A stretch of DNA of 64,000 nt from Podospora pseudocomata (taxonomy: Eukaryota; Ascomycota; Sordariomycetes; Sordariales; Podosporaceae), in NCBI RefSeq assembly GCF_035222375.1, contig NC_085889.1:186001-250000 (forward strand), given 5' to 3'. Made by a program: the position numbers and the translations under genes. The notes beneath the pieces were generated by a model that worked only from the letters and a program-made list of their open reading frames with translations, ran no database searches and had not been told where the DNA came from. Positions 42,736 through 53,076 of the stretch are shown piece after piece; the stretch's first letter is position 1; every line of letters starts with the position of its first letter.

Positions 42736-45495
42736 ATGGCGACAACAACAGCAACAACAGCAACAGCGGCAACGGCCACTCCAACCGTGGTTCGAGCTCC
42801 CGCCCAAGCGGGCGTGTTCGAAGGCCTCAACCCCTCCATCTACAATCCCGCCGACCCCCTCGTCCTTTTCATCATCCAGGCCACCATTGTCATTGCCCTC
42901 ACCCGTGCTCTCTACTGGCCGCTGTCCAAGATCCGAGAGCCGAGAGTGATTGCAGAGGTCATCGCAGGCATTCTGCTCGGACCCTCCGTTATGGGCCGTA
43001 TCCCCGGCTTCACTGATGCCATCTTTCCGCCTGCCAGCATGGCACCCTTCCGACTTGTGGCCAACATTGGCCTTGTGCTGTTCCTCTTTTTAGTTGGACT
43101 GGAAATCAACCTGTCATATTTGCTGAGCAACTGGCGAATCGCCTTTAGCGTCGCAGCTCTGGACATGACGATTCCCTTTGGACTCGGTGTGGCGGTGGCA
43201 TACGGGCTGTACCACGAGTTTGCGGGTGAGCCAGGAACGGCCCCCATCTCATTTGGCATCTTTGCTCTCTTCATCGGTGTGGCGATGGCCATCACGGCGT
43301 TTCCAGTCCTATGTCGAATCTTGACGAGCTTGAAGCTGTTGAACACCACCGTCGGAGTGATTGTCCTGACCAGCGGCATCGCCAATGATGTGGTGGGCTG
43401 GGTTCTTCTTGCGTTGTGTGTCACGCTTGTGAATGCTGGAGCCGGAATAACGGCGCTGTATGTGTTTCTGGTTTCGGTTGGATACAGCTTGTTCCTGGCA
43501 TATGCCGTCCGTCCGGCATTCATCTGGGTGTTGCGCAGGACGAAGAGCCTGGAGAACGGGCCGACCGAGGGTGTGGTTGCGCTGACGCTATTCATGGTGT
43601 TGGCGTCCTCCTTCTTTACGAGCATCATTGGCGTTCACTCTATCTTTGGGGCTTTCATGGTCGGGCTGATGTGCCCTCATGAGGGCGGGTTTGCAATCAA
43701 ACTGACCGAGAAGATTGAGGATCTCACTTCTACGCTGTTTGTGCCGCTGTTCTTTGCGCTTTCGGGAATCAATACGAACATCGGCCTACTCAACACCGGG
43801 ACCGTCTGGGGCTATGTGATTGCCATCATTTTCGTGGCCTTCTTCAGCAAGTTGGCTGGTGGAACTCTGGGCGCGAGGTTGAACGGGCTGGTCTGGAGAG
43901 AGTCTTTCACCATCGGCACGCTCATGTCATGCAAGGGGTTGGTCGAGCTCATTGTTTTGAACATTGGCCTGCAAGCCAAGATTCTGAGCACAAAGACCTT
44001 CACCATGTTTGTCATTATGGCTCTCGTCACCACCTTTTCCACGGCCCCGTTGGTCAGCTGGCTCTATCCACCCTGGTATCAGCAGAAGCTCGACCTGTGG
44101 AAGAAGGGCAAGATAGACTGGGATGGCAATCCGATCATACCAGCGGATGGTCAAGACTCGGAGGAAAAATACCGCAAGGGGGATGTGGCCACCCGTCTGC
44201 TGGTCTATCTTCGAACAGATGGCCTGTCCTCTATTCTGGGGCTCATCTCGTTGTTTACTTCCTCCTCTGCCCCAACACCAGCGGCCAGTGCCTCGTCAGA
44301 CAACGAAAAGGCAGCCGACCCCTCCGCCGCTCACACAGATGAGCAGAGGCCACTTCGCATTCAGGGGTATCGTCTGGTGGAGCTGACAGACCGCAATTCT
44401 TCCGTCATGAAAGTATCCGACATTGAAGACTACGCCTCCCACGACCCCATCGTCAAGGCCTTCGGCACCTCCACCGCCAACAACACTTCCCGCGACGTCA
44501 TCGTCTCTGGACAAATCGCTGTCGTCCCCGAAGAGGGATTCGCCGACACCCTCGCCACCCAAGCCTCCAAAACCAACAGCGACCTGGTCCTCGTCCCCTG
44601 GAGCGAGACAGGTACCATTTCCGAAATCCAAAGCTTCTACTACGGCGGCAACTCTAGCATCAAGGACAACATGCTCGCGAACAAGGATTTCGCCGGCCTC
44701 GTGACAGACGTCTACGAAAAGCACAGGCACCTCGCCGCCGTGGGAGTTTATGTCGACAGCTCCCTCCTCAGCACCAGCCACCCCCGGTCAAGGATAGGCG
44801 ACGACTCGCAAGCAACAAAGACGGGAATCACCCGACAACTCACCCGAGACGCGACAGGTGTCAGCCTAGCCGAGGCCCAAGACATCGGAGCAGCCAAGTT
44901 TCACTCCGCCGAAAGCAAAGGCCCAAAGGTTGTCCGTGTGCTCTACAGAGGAGGGGAGGACGACCTCTTTGCGGTGAGGCTAGGGTATCAACTCGCCCAG
45001 ACCGACAAGGTCGTCTTGGAGGTGGTTGTCGAAGCAGCGGCCAATCGCGCCGACAGTGAGATGGCCGCGTTCAAGTCGGTTCTTTCCGAAAGTCTGGGCG
45101 ACAGGGTTGTCTACCTTGATGCTCAGGACACAGCCGAAGCGATTCAGAGCTTGCTGTCGCCATGCAGGCAGGAGCGCAGCTCGCGGTCGGTTCTGGTGGT
45201 GGTGGGGAGGTCTGTTTCGTCTTGGTTGGCATCTTCTGTTGAGGCGGGCCCGTCTTCTTCCGCGGCGGCTGAGCTGGCTGCCGTTCGCAAGGTTCTTGGG
45301 CTGAAGGCAGCGCGTCTCGCTGCGGAGGTGAGGAAGGGAGCAGGGGACAAGGCCAATGTTAGTCTGCTTGTTGTCCAGGCCAAGACTGCCCCAGCGACGA
45401 CGACGACGATGACAACTGCGGGCGAGGGAGGAGTACCTCCCTTGAAGCGGAAACCGAGTACATATTCGCAGGAGAGCGGTCATGTAGGAGCGTAA
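42736..45495 (+). CDS. K+/H+ antiporter of the CPA2 family (Kha1-like)
   Basis: A single-exon gene of 919 residues. Kha1-type exchangers sit in Golgi or endosomal membranes and exchange K+ for H+. After an Ala/Thr-rich N-terminus, the exchanger domain covers about residues 35-430 with some 12 helices: EPRVIAEVIAGILLGPSVMG, LVLFLFLVGLEINLSYLL, ITAFPVLCRILTSLKL, TSGIANDVVGWVLLALC and SCKGLVELIVLNIGLQ. The last is the conserved region before the final helices. Residues 460-919 form a soluble cytoplasmic tail that resembles the nucleotide-binding, universal-stress-like C-terminus of plant CHX and fungal Kha1 proteins, with disordered Ala/Ser linkers. The start at 42736 has the context CACCATGG; no upstream ATG is in frame. 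It is divergent from the HET gene and convergent with the 2EXR gene. Confidence 0.92.
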   Translation: MATTTATTATAATATPTVVRAPAQAGVFEGLNPSIYNPADPLVLFIIQATIVIALTRALYWPLSKIREPRVIAEVIAGILLGPSVMGRIPGFTDAIFPPASMAPFRLVANIGLVLFLFLVGLEINLSYLLSNWRIAFSVAALDMTIPFGLGVAVAYGLYHEFAGEPGTAPISFGIFALFIGVAMAITAFPVLCRILTSLKLLNTTVGVIVLTSGIANDVVGWVLLALCVTLVNAGAGITALYVFLVSVGYSLFLAYAVRPAFIWVLRRTKSLENGPTEGVVALTLFMVLASSFFTSIIGVHSIFGAFMVGLMCPHEGGFAIKLTEKIEDLTSTLFVPLFFALSGINTNIGLLNTGTVWGYVIAIIFVAFFSKLAGGTLGARLNGLVWRESFTIGTLMSCKGLVELIVLNIGLQAKILSTKTFTMFVIMALVTTFSTAPLVSWLYPPWYQQKLDLWKKGKIDWDGNPIIPADGQDSEEKYRKGDVATRLLVYLRTDGLSSILGLISLFTSSSAPTPAASASSDNEKAADPSAAHTDEQRPLRIQGYRLVELTDRNSSVMKVSDIEDYASHDPIVKAFGTSTANNTSRDVIVSGQIAVVPEEGFADTLATQASKTNSDLVLVPWSETGTISEIQSFYYGGNSSIKDNMLANKDFAGLVTDVYEKHRHLAAVGVYVDSSLLSTSHPRSRIGDDSQATKTGITRQLTRDATGVSLAEAQDIGAAKFHSAESKGPKVVRVLYRGGEDDLFAVRLGYQLAQTDKVVLEVVVEAAANRADSEMAAFKSVLSESLGDRVVYLDAQDTAEAIQSLLSPCRQERSSRSVLVVVGRSVSSWLASSVEAGPSSSAAAELAAVRKVLGLKAARLAAEVRKGAGDKANVSLLVVQAKTAPATTTTMTTAGEGGVPPLKRKPSTYSQESGHVGA

Positions 45496-45827
45496 CTTGG
45501 AGAGATAACATCCAGATGACGGGAAATAATGATTGATTTGCTCACTCAAAACAGAGGACCATGTCGAGCTGTTTGCAGTTTGAATGTTTGAAAAGGCTAC
45601 CTGCCCATAAAAGAATCTATCAGCCGAAACACAAAAGAATATCTGCAGGCAAACAGTGTTTATGCCCTAGCTGAGCTATATCTATACAACACCTTCTCAT
45701 CTCTGGCTTTGTAGGGTCAAAGCTAAACTTGTAACTAGAGACGATATAAGCTACAACCACCAATGCTAATAAAGCCCAACATATAAGGTATGCAGCAATT
45801 CTAGAAGGGCAAGAAAAGAAGTGGAAT
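45496..45827. other. Convergent 3' spacer
   Basis: A short AT-richer spacer between the K+/H+ antiporter and 2EXR stop codons; no feature is seen. Confidence 0.5.
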
Positions 45828-48398
45828 CTAGTAATCTTCCTCGTCCTCGTCATAATCATCCCCCCCAAATATCTCCTCCTCATCCTCCCCATCCCGGTTC
45901 ACCTCCTCCATATCCTCATCATCATCCTCAAAGACCTCATAATTGCCAACGTCGTAATCATCCCCTCTCTTGCGCTCAATGTCGTCGTCGTCATCCTCAT
46001 CATCCTCAGAACCAGAAGGTGGCATGGGAATTCGACCCCTCCCGCCGGTTAACCCCAGCTTCTGTGCAAGAGCTGACGTTGCCTTTCTGGAGCGGCCGAA
46101 TTGCTCATTCTCTTCGTCTTCTGACTCAGACTCGTCGGTCTCTTCGGAGGATTGACTATCGGATTCTTGTTCTTCCCCTTCCTCTTCCTTGCTGCTGTTG
46201 TGGTGGGCATCGTCATCATCCTCACTGTCGTCCGAGATAACAGCTCGGAGCCGTTTGTTGGCCCTCATTTTCCGCACTTCCTGATCCGTGTCATCGTCGG
46301 GGCGAACAAGCAAAGCGGTGCTATCGCGGCGGGCTCGTTTGATAAGCTGAGGCATCTCATCGTCCTCGTCTTTTTCGGCACTGCCGTCCTCTTCCTCGGA
46401 ATCAGAGTCCACCACCCGGCGGGCTCGCTTGGTTGGCCGAGGTACCACCTCTTCTTCTGAGGTCCCGTTCTCGTCGTCAGAGTCAGAGTCCACCACACGG
46501 CAGGGTCGTTTGGCCGGCCGAGGGACGTCATCCTCGTGGTCGTCTGAGTCATTTTCCACATCTGAAGACTCCATGATTCTGTTTCGTCTGCGCTTGAGCC
46601 TCGCTCTAGCTGCTTGTTGATCAGATTCAGCGTCAGGCACTTCCTCCACGCTGGAGGATGCGCGAAGTGTAACTGATTCCGGTTCGGGGCTGGAAAATCC
46701 AGTGAAAACCTCGTCGTCGTGTTCGTTGCCATCTTCTCCAGCCAGATCAATCAGCGGGCGGTCCCCATCGACCCCCTCATCTTCCGAGTCTACCAAGCTG
46801 CCACCCCCTTCCCCGTCATCTTCAGAATCCCCCTCGTTGCTGCCGTCGCTGCCGTCGCTATTGTCAACGTCCACAATATTCAGATCATCTGAATCCTCAT
46901 CGCTATCCCCCGATTCAATCTCTGAATCATCAATCCCCGAACTTTCGTACTCGTCCGGTATCTCCTCCCCCTCGTCGGAGTAGTCCTCGTCGTCAAACGC
47001 CACGTCCGTCGCCCCGTCTTCATTCCACTGCAGCAGCTTTTGAAAAGCGCGCTCGCCTCTCTTGTCAATAAACTCAATCACTGGCCAAACCTTGAAGCCC
47101 AAACTCCACGCTCGCTGCACATAGGTGCCCGGCTCCTCCTCTTCGTCCGAGTCCGAGTCAGAATCAGAGTCGTCCAAGCCGCGCATATCGTCCGCCGCAT
47201 AACAAGCGATTTCCTCGGGTGTGATGGTGAGAAACTCCTCCTCGACTACGCCCGGGCTTCTGGTGTTGCTGGTCCCGTTGACCTCGTCGGCGGAAGTGGG
47301 CCTGGCGTCGGCGACCGATGCTCTCCTGGCCTCGGCAGCGCGCTTCTCGACATTGGGCCAAACCCAGCGGTACTCGACAAAGTTCTTGGTTTCATGTCCC
47401 CTTCTTCCGTGCTGTATCTCTGCTTCCTCTTCGCTGGTCAAGGTGTAATGGTTCGCACTCGGGTCAGCGCACCAGAGCAGATTCCTTGCCTCGCAGTGGT
47501 TGTACTTTGCCAGAAAGAAAGCATGCTGTAGATTTGGAAAGGCACAAGTAAAGCTCTGAAGCATCGGATCCCCCGTCAAGAAAAACAAACCCTTTTCAAA
47601 GGCAATGTTGCGGATCCTGTCTGTAACTCCTGGAATGACGGGCATGGGCCATGGTGGGAAGTGACGGGACATGGCGCTGGCGACACGGTCGATAAAAACC
47701 ACGTCACGCTGGCTGTGAAAGCGGACTGAGCCGTAGCCTCCCCGGAGAGCCAGCTCATCGGGGAGGTAGCGAAGGGCGAACTTGCGGCTCTGGTGGTGTA
47801 TGGCAAGCACGGTCCGGGCCGCCTTGGTCTGCTGTTCGAGTTGGACGGTTTCCCAAATCTCGGGAGGGGTACCGTTCTGGGGCACCAGATGGCCGACGAT
47901 CTGGAATTCATAGAAGCGCGCCTTCTCGGACAAGTCTGGACAAAACTGCTTCCAGATGAGCTGCTGGAGCTCGAGCGGGAGCCGGCTGAATTGAGGGATG
48001 AACTGAGAGCGTTTTTTGCTGCGTCGTTTGTCTTGAAATAGAATCCGGCGGGTGCCGTTCTTATCATGATCAGAGTCGGATGAGTCTTCCGAGTCGTCCT
48101 CACCACCATCGTCCTCTTCCGACTCCTCTTCGGAAGAATCAGCGGCCATGTCGTCAATGAGGTCGAAGCGGCCGTCATGCTCGGAATACTCTTCTTCTTC
48201 GTCGCCGTCAGAATGGTCCTCTCTGTCGCTGCCCTCCTCATGTGAGCCAGATTCGTTGTCGTCGTCGTCGTCGTCGACATCAGAATGTGAAATGTGGGTA
48301 GCAAACGGATTGCCCTCCTCCAGACTGTCCTCGGCTAGCTCCGACACATACAAGCCTGTGCCTCCATCTTCGTCGTCGTCCTCGTCTCTGCGGGGCAT
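45828..48398 (-). CDS. 2EXR-domain protein with very acidic tail
   Basis: A single-exon gene of 856 residues. After an Asp/Glu-rich N-terminus, a 2EXR motif at about 137-149 (FSRLPLELQQLIW) opens a folded region to about 430. This fungal domain is of unknown biochemical role and resembles F-box starts. The C-terminal half is an extreme acidic region with Ser-Asp-Glu runs typical of casein kinase 2 sites. Set in it are repeated basic boxes, AKRPCRVVDSDSDDENG, TKRARRVVDSDSEEEDG and IKRARRDST, which may be nuclear import signals. The protein ends DYDEDEEDY. The acidic low-complexity composition is known in histone chaperones and chromatin proteins, but function here is not shown. The start is the first ATG, with no intron signals needed. 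Confidence 0.85.
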   Translation of the reverse strand: MPRRDEDDDEDGGTGLYVSELAEDSLEEGNPFATHISHSDVDDDDDDNESGSHEEGSDREDHSDGDEEEEYSEHDGRFDLIDDMAADSSEEESEEDDGGEDDSEDSSDSDHDKNGTRRILFQDKRRSKKRSQFIPQFSRLPLELQQLIWKQFCPDLSEKARFYEFQIVGHLVPQNGTPPEIWETVQLEQQTKAARTVLAIHHQSRKFALRYLPDELALRGGYGSVRFHSQRDVVFIDRVASAMSRHFPPWPMPVIPGVTDRIRNIAFEKGLFFLTGDPMLQSFTCAFPNLQHAFFLAKYNHCEARNLLWCADPSANHYTLTSEEEAEIQHGRRGHETKNFVEYRWVWPNVEKRAAEARRASVADARPTSADEVNGTSNTRSPGVVEEEFLTITPEEIACYAADDMRGLDDSDSDSDSDEEEEPGTYVQRAWSLGFKVWPVIEFIDKRGERAFQKLLQWNEDGATDVAFDDEDYSDEGEEIPDEYESSGIDDSEIESGDSDEDSDDLNIVDVDNSDGSDGSNEGDSEDDGEGGGSLVDSEDEGVDGDRPLIDLAGEDGNEHDDEVFTGFSSPEPESVTLRASSSVEEVPDAESDQQAARARLKRRRNRIMESSDVENDSDDHEDDVPRPAKRPCRVVDSDSDDENGTSEEEVVPRPTKRARRVVDSDSEEEDGSAEKDEDDEMPQLIKRARRDSTALLVRPDDDTDQEVRKMRANKRLRAVISDDSEDDDDAHHNSSKEEEGEEQESDSQSSEETDESESEDEENEQFGRSRKATSALAQKLGLTGGRGRIPMPPSGSEDDEDDDDDIERKRGDDYDVGNYEVFEDDDEDMEEVNRDGEDEEEIFGGDDYDEDEEDY

Positions 48399-48719
48399 CT
48401 TTTATTGGTTTAATCAGGCAAAGGCGAGCGAGTGGTGTTCAAGGGATGGACGACGCGATGAGTTGAAGTGTCGAGTCGCGTCTGGGGTCTTTGGTCTTGG
48501 GGTTCATTGAAGGTTGTGACGATGCCAAGCCGGCAGGCAGATTTTTAGCGTGTGCCCGCTGAAAGCACAGACCATATCTGCCGCTCCCCTACATGGTTGA
48601 TGCTGACTCTCATCATTACTACTTATTTCATCATCTCATCCCATTTCACTAATAGTAGTTAGTTATCTTCCGCATGAAATATGTACATGAAATCGGCCTG
48701 CTACTCCATATGTAATCTA
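48399..48719. other. Spacer between tandem minus-strand genes
   Basis: Upstream of the 2EXR gene and downstream of the siderophore acyltransferase gene; no further feature. Confidence 0.5.
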
Positions 48720-50366
48720 TCACAGTTCCGGACCCTCCCAATTCTCCCTCCTCAACCTTCCAAACCAAGCCTGCTTGTGTGGAAAGGCAATCTCTTTCTC
48801 CTTGCTGAACCCTGCATATTGTAAATGTTGAATAAACCTGCAAAAGAAAGCCAGCCAGTTAGTTAGCCATTTAGGCAATCCTTCCATCAAGACGAGCATG
48901 TCATCATACCTCTCATTGTCCACCCTTGGCTCTAGGCACACGCTCTGGGTCCGATAATCAGCACAAAAGGCCCAGTGCACCAAGCTCGTCAGCCAGCTCT
49001 GCACTCTCCCCCGTGCCCACTCTTCTCCAATCAAGACATGGCAACCGCGATCATAGTCGTCAATAGAACCTCCGGCATATCTCCCCAGAATGTCTTCCTT
49101 GACCCAATAAAGCTCAAAATAGCCAAAGGGCACACCGTCCCACAGGCCAATAGCTGGGAAGCTATGCCTTGACTGCAATGCATTAGACAAAAATTTTGGC
49201 GAATACTCGCCCCAAAAGGCCGAAACACGAGGACTAGAGTGCCATTGTTGAACCAAGGCTGTATCGCTGAGTTGACAAAGGTGTGTATGTGTTGGAGACT
49301 TGGGACCTGTGGGTCCGAGGTACGGGACCGGATGAAGTGAGATGGAGGCGACCCTAAAGGACAGGTACTGGTTCACCGAGGGTATGAATCGGGTATAAAA
49401 GACTTCCCCCATGCGAGGAGGTTTCGGGCGGAGGGGATGCCGGGTGTGATTGGTTATGGTGTAAGGCAGTGATGCGGGAGGGTAGTATGTCGGTAGGTGG
49501 GATGCCGAGAAAAAGGGGCCGATCGGAAAAGAGGGTACACTGGCAAGGGTGGTAGGTGGTGGCGCACCGGGGAGATCCGAAATGTCGGCAATTTGTGAGA
49601 TGGTACGCTCGCCCTGGGCTGGCGATCCAGGCCGGCTGGGAGTCGGCGACGCAGTACCGGATCGGGTGAACTTGGTGGTGGGCTGGAGCGTGAAGAGGAA
49701 CAACCGGCCGGGGGTCTGCCAAAACATCCTGCGCGAAACAAACATGTTGGCCCATTGGTCATCTGTCTCGTCCAGCGCGGTTCCCACGGCAGAATTGAAG
49801 CTTGCAATCAAGCCCATGCGCTCCAGTTTTGGTATCAGGTTTCTCCCCTTCAGCAGGCCGTCTCTCTTGATGCGCACTCGCCATTCGCCACGCGGCCTGC
49901 CAGCTGCAGGCGTCAACCGGGAGGCATCCGTCGTCAGGGCAGACGGGGGAGCCTTTTGGTGGAAGTACCAGCATAGCGTGACCCATAGCATCATGGCTAC
50001 CTGCCGAGTAGGGCTCGCTGCTGGCTTGAAGTCATGGCTCGAGGGGCTCGATATGGACGAGATGAAGAGGCTGTCGTTTAGGAGGGTGGGGCTTGTAAAA
50101 GCGTGGATGTGAGACATCTTTTGGGGCGCGGGGCTGCCATCGACATCGGCTCGTATCGAGTCGTTATCGGGGGTGCTTCTGCTGCCAGAGCTGCCATCGT
50201 CCGGGTCAACAGTGTGGATGACGATGGTCCAGCCGGCTGGAAAGGCGTTGTGGTGTACAGAGAGGTCATTGGACTTGAAGAAGAGGCCGGCGAACACAGG
50301 TGTAACAGTATAGCTCTGCCCGTCGGGCAGGTAGATGACCTGTGACCCCATGGAGGGTTGTAGCAC
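48720..50366 (-). CDS. Siderophore N5-hydroxyornithine acyltransferase (SidL/SidF-type)
   Basis: A GNAT-fold enzyme that transfers an acetyl or anhydromevalonyl group from CoA to N5-hydroxyornithine during hydroxamate siderophore assembly. Two exons, 50366-48910 and 48837-48720, encode 524 residues. The 72-nt intron (GTATGA donor, CTAACTAAC branch, TTTTGCAG acceptor) contains no stop in frame; removing it restores the family sequence EPRVDNERFIQHLQYAGFSK. Other family marks are VIYLPDGQSYTVTPVFAGLF at the N-terminus, WGEYSPKFL, GLWDGVPFGYFELYWVKED, DRGCHVLIGEEWARGRV and EKEIAFPHKQAWFGRLRREN. The C-terminus is PEL, not a peroxisomal PTS1 signal, which favours the cytosolic SidL-like acetyltransferase over peroxisomal SidF. 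No other siderophore gene is adjacent. Confidence 0.88.
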   Translation of the reverse strand: MLQPSMGSQVIYLPDGQSYTVTPVFAGLFFKSNDLSVHHNAFPAGWTIVIHTVDPDDGSSGSRSTPDNDSIRADVDGSPAPQKMSHIHAFTSPTLLNDSLFISSISSPSSHDFKPAASPTRQVAMMLWVTLCWYFHQKAPPSALTTDASRLTPAAGRPRGEWRVRIKRDGLLKGRNLIPKLERMGLIASFNSAVGTALDETDDQWANMFVSRRMFWQTPGRLFLFTLQPTTKFTRSGTASPTPSRPGSPAQGERTISQIADISDLPGAPPPTTLASVPSFPIGPFFSASHLPTYYPPASLPYTITNHTRHPLRPKPPRMGEVFYTRFIPSVNQYLSFRVASISLHPVPYLGPTGPKSPTHTHLCQLSDTALVQQWHSSPRVSAFWGEYSPKFLSNALQSRHSFPAIGLWDGVPFGYFELYWVKEDILGRYAGGSIDDYDRGCHVLIGEEWARGRVQSWLTSLVHWAFCADYRTQSVCLEPRVDNERYDDMLVLMEGLPKWLTNWLAFFCRFIQHLQYAGFSKEKEIAFPHKQAWFGRLRRENWEGPEL

Positions 50367-50973
50367 GGGTGCTGCTGTGAAGGTGGAAGCGTAGGGTAAT
50401 GATGGAGGCGGGGCGTTTAGTGCACTGTGGGGTACCTATGGTGTCTGTTAGGCAGCTTGATAGGTCGCGGGTTAACAAGGACGAGAATAAGACGGCGGCG
50501 GGCCTTCTTCTCTAGAAGATTTCCATGGCGATATCAGAGTGGCGCTGGCGGCAGCAGGCATGAGATGTATGGGGTGATGTCTGCTTGCAGCTTTATGTGA
50601 GCTTCTGACACCTGCGTGCCTCCAGCGGGCGCAACGAGGGGCAGGGAGGGGTTGCAGGGATCAGCTTGCGCATCTTCCGTCATCCAGGAACATCGGGAAA
50701 GCCAATCCCTGCTTCTTTGGTAATCACCCCACTGTTATTGGAGGACATCGGACAGGGATCAGAATTTACACCAGACCCTTCTCTGCCTCTTTCCAGTGGG
50801 GCTTTCTCAAAGTGTGTTCGCTAAAGCGCTGTTATCTGCATCCATCATCAGCATTGGGCAACATCACTCCACCTAGCGATCATTCAACATCTGACCGGGA
50901 CAGACACCGCCAGCTCAGCCCCCTTGGAACATCAGGTATCAAATGTATGAGGTAGATTCGATACACTAGTATC
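50367..50973. other. Spacer upstream of the siderophore gene
   Basis: It contains TTATCTGCA at 50832-50840, on the minus strand TGCAGATAA. This matches seven of nine positions of the fungal iron-regulator GATA site ATCWGATAA, about 470 bp ahead of the acyltransferase start. It is only suggestive. Confidence 0.3.
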
Positions 50974-52410
50974 TCAAGAATCCTTCTTCTTGGACTTGTC
51001 TTGCCTCTTCTTTTCCTCCTCTGTAAACTCCTCGTCCTTTTCCTTCTCGTCAGACCGGTTGTCCTCTCCGTTCTTGGTATTCTCCTCGTCCAAAGCTTGC
51101 TTAACCTCCTCTCCCAAGTCCCTCGCATCGTCCCACTCAACATCATACTCGATGGCAATCGCCTTGATCTCCCTCCTCAGCGCATTTGCTTCCTGCACCA
51201 ACTGTTCCCATCTTTCCAAGTCAAAGCCCTTCGCCTCATACAAGGCATTCTGTCGCCTCGACACCGTCACGTTCATGGCCGCCTTGTAACTGAGATCCTT
51301 GCTGATATAGAGAAACCAGAGATATCCGCCCATGATTGTTGTCAGTCCGGCAAGGTAGGTGACTGGTTCAATGAGATCCCACCCATAATCGGTATGAAAC
51401 GTGACATAGTACACAATCACCCACCAGCCCGTCAAAATTCCGAATCCTCCCTTGGCCAACAGGTTCGCACCACGATGCGCCAGCAAGTCACACTCCTTCT
51501 TGATCTTGGCCAGCCTGTCTAGCTCATGGCTCATCTTTCGCAGCCTGGATCGCATGTAGAATGTCCTGTCGTTGAAACTCGGCACCGTCACGCGCATCTC
51601 CAGGTGATAGCCTTCGACTTCGATGGCAAACTCGCGCCCTCGTGCTGCATCACGGATGAAGTCTCCCATCTCGGTGCTCGAGCTCCAACGGACCCAGCGC
51701 TTTTCCTTCCCTTCCCTCTCGGGGCCCTCGTGGCCCAACCCAGAGTACGACGCCACGTGTGTTCTCTTCGACGCGTCTTGTCCCCCGGCGTCCTTTTTTC
51801 GCGCTTCGGATCGGCTTGTCGGTTTTTGATCACCATGTTCGGTATCCTCGGCCCGGAAATATATACTCGGAATCTTTTCTTTACCGTCTTCCAACACAGG
51901 TGGTAGCTCGGCTTGGATGAGGCGCTCGACGTAGGATAGCGGTTGTTGCGGGTGGACCAGTATGGCTAGGGGCTGAATGGTGTCATTTTGAGATATCGAA
52001 CGGGCATAATCGGGCTTCTCTTTATCGTCACTGTTGCCGTTGTTCTGCCTGTCCTTCTCGACGCCCATGGGCAAAGGAAGGATCAGTTTCAGGAGCCGAG
52101 TGGGCGTGGTCAGGAGTTTGCCTTTGGTGATGGGTTGGATGTCTTCGCCTTTTGGGTCCACGGTAGGCTTGTCGGCTCCCTCGCGGTGCCATGGTCTTTT
52201 GATCTGGTGCTGTCGGACCTTTACTTCCTGCTCCTGTTGGTCCAAGAACTTTTGGTCGAGTTTTCTGGCTTTCGTATCCCCAGGTCGTTCGGCTGGCTTG
52301 GACGAGAAGTGGCGCACGGCTGGGTGGCATAGGGGGAGTGGGAGACAAGAGTGTCTGCGCGGAGGAGATGTCGTCAGTTGGCGCGGCAGCCGCCGGAATA
52401 CATGATTCAT
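50974..52410 (-). CDS. mcu: Mitochondrial calcium uniporter pore subunit (MCU)
   Basis: A single-exon gene of 478 residues forming the inner-membrane calcium channel. The N-terminus [20 protein letters not shown] is an arginine-rich mitochondrial presequence. A linker and matrix domain follow, then a coiled coil ([20 protein letters not shown]). Helix 1 lies at about 321-339, then the selectivity sequence WDLIEPVTY at 344-352, helix 2 and a second coiled coil ([20 protein letters not shown]). The tail is highly charged. The channel acids Asp345 and Glu348 are present, but the usual DIME core reads DLIE. Filamentous-fungal MCU is known to work without the animal EMRE subunit. It is divergent from the Zn2Cys6 regulator across 666 bp. 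Confidence 0.94.
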   Translation of the reverse strand: MNHVFRRLPRQLTTSPPRRHSCLPLPLCHPAVRHFSSKPAERPGDTKARKLDQKFLDQQEQEVKVRQHQIKRPWHREGADKPTVDPKGEDIQPITKGKLLTTPTRLLKLILPLPMGVEKDRQNNGNSDDKEKPDYARSISQNDTIQPLAILVHPQQPLSYVERLIQAELPPVLEDGKEKIPSIYFRAEDTEHGDQKPTSRSEARKKDAGGQDASKRTHVASYSGLGHEGPEREGKEKRWVRWSSSTEMGDFIRDAARGREFAIEVEGYHLEMRVTVPSFNDRTFYMRSRLRKMSHELDRLAKIKKECDLLAHRGANLLAKGGFGILTGWWVIVYYVTFHTDYGWDLIEPVTYLAGLTTIMGGYLWFLYISKDLSYKAAMNVTVSRRQNALYEAKGFDLERWEQLVQEANALRREIKAIAIEYDVEWDDARDLGEEVKQALDEENTKNGEDNRSDEKEKDEEFTEEEKKRQDKSKKKDS

Positions 52411-53076
52411 GGCGTTGTATTTGAGTTTGGAAGTTTGTCTGATCTCATGCAGGTGGCCTGCAGGTGGGAGCTTGGTGTCGAGGAGTCAAGCAATCGAGGA
52501 CGTGTGCAGGAGTTGAAGAGAGAGAGCTTCAATATATAAAAAGCAGTGTCGTAGGGACGATCATAAAGTCATCAAACACACAACATCAATTAGAAATGGG
52601 AAAGATTGACCCATCCTATCAGGCCTGAAGAAGATGTCAAGTTTGGGCAGCTGGAAGGTAGAGGCTGAGCTCCAAGCACGCGCATGACGTCACCGCAGCC
52701 AGCGAGCGTGCTTTCAACGGTGGTGGGTCCAGTCTTATTGCCAGGTTCCAGTGTTCCACGCTTAAAATAACGTCTTGGAATCTCCATCAGACCATCACCT
52801 TTTCACCATCACCATCACCATCATCGCCATCATTACCCAAACAACAGATCTGCTCTTGACCCTGGTCGCTCGGTGTGATCCTCTTCCACGCGGGAATGCG
52901 GGCAGCCCAGCCAATGCCAGTGGAATCATCATGTGGCTTGACACTAGAGATAAGGACCGGCGATAAGCCAGGTACCTACCTATCTGGTAGATACCTGCTC
53001 CAGAAATGTCTCCTTGACGGACAGCGCCCAGCATCCGTCAGTGTCATTGTAATCCAGATCAGTTGAGTGAACAGGA
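52411..53076. other. Bidirectional promoter region
   Basis: This interval lies between divergent MCU and Zn2Cys6 start codons. An AT-rich run reading ATATATAAAAAG lies near 52532-52543, about 125 bp upstream of the MCU start. A CAC/CAT repeat lies at about 52804-52830. Confidence 0.45.
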
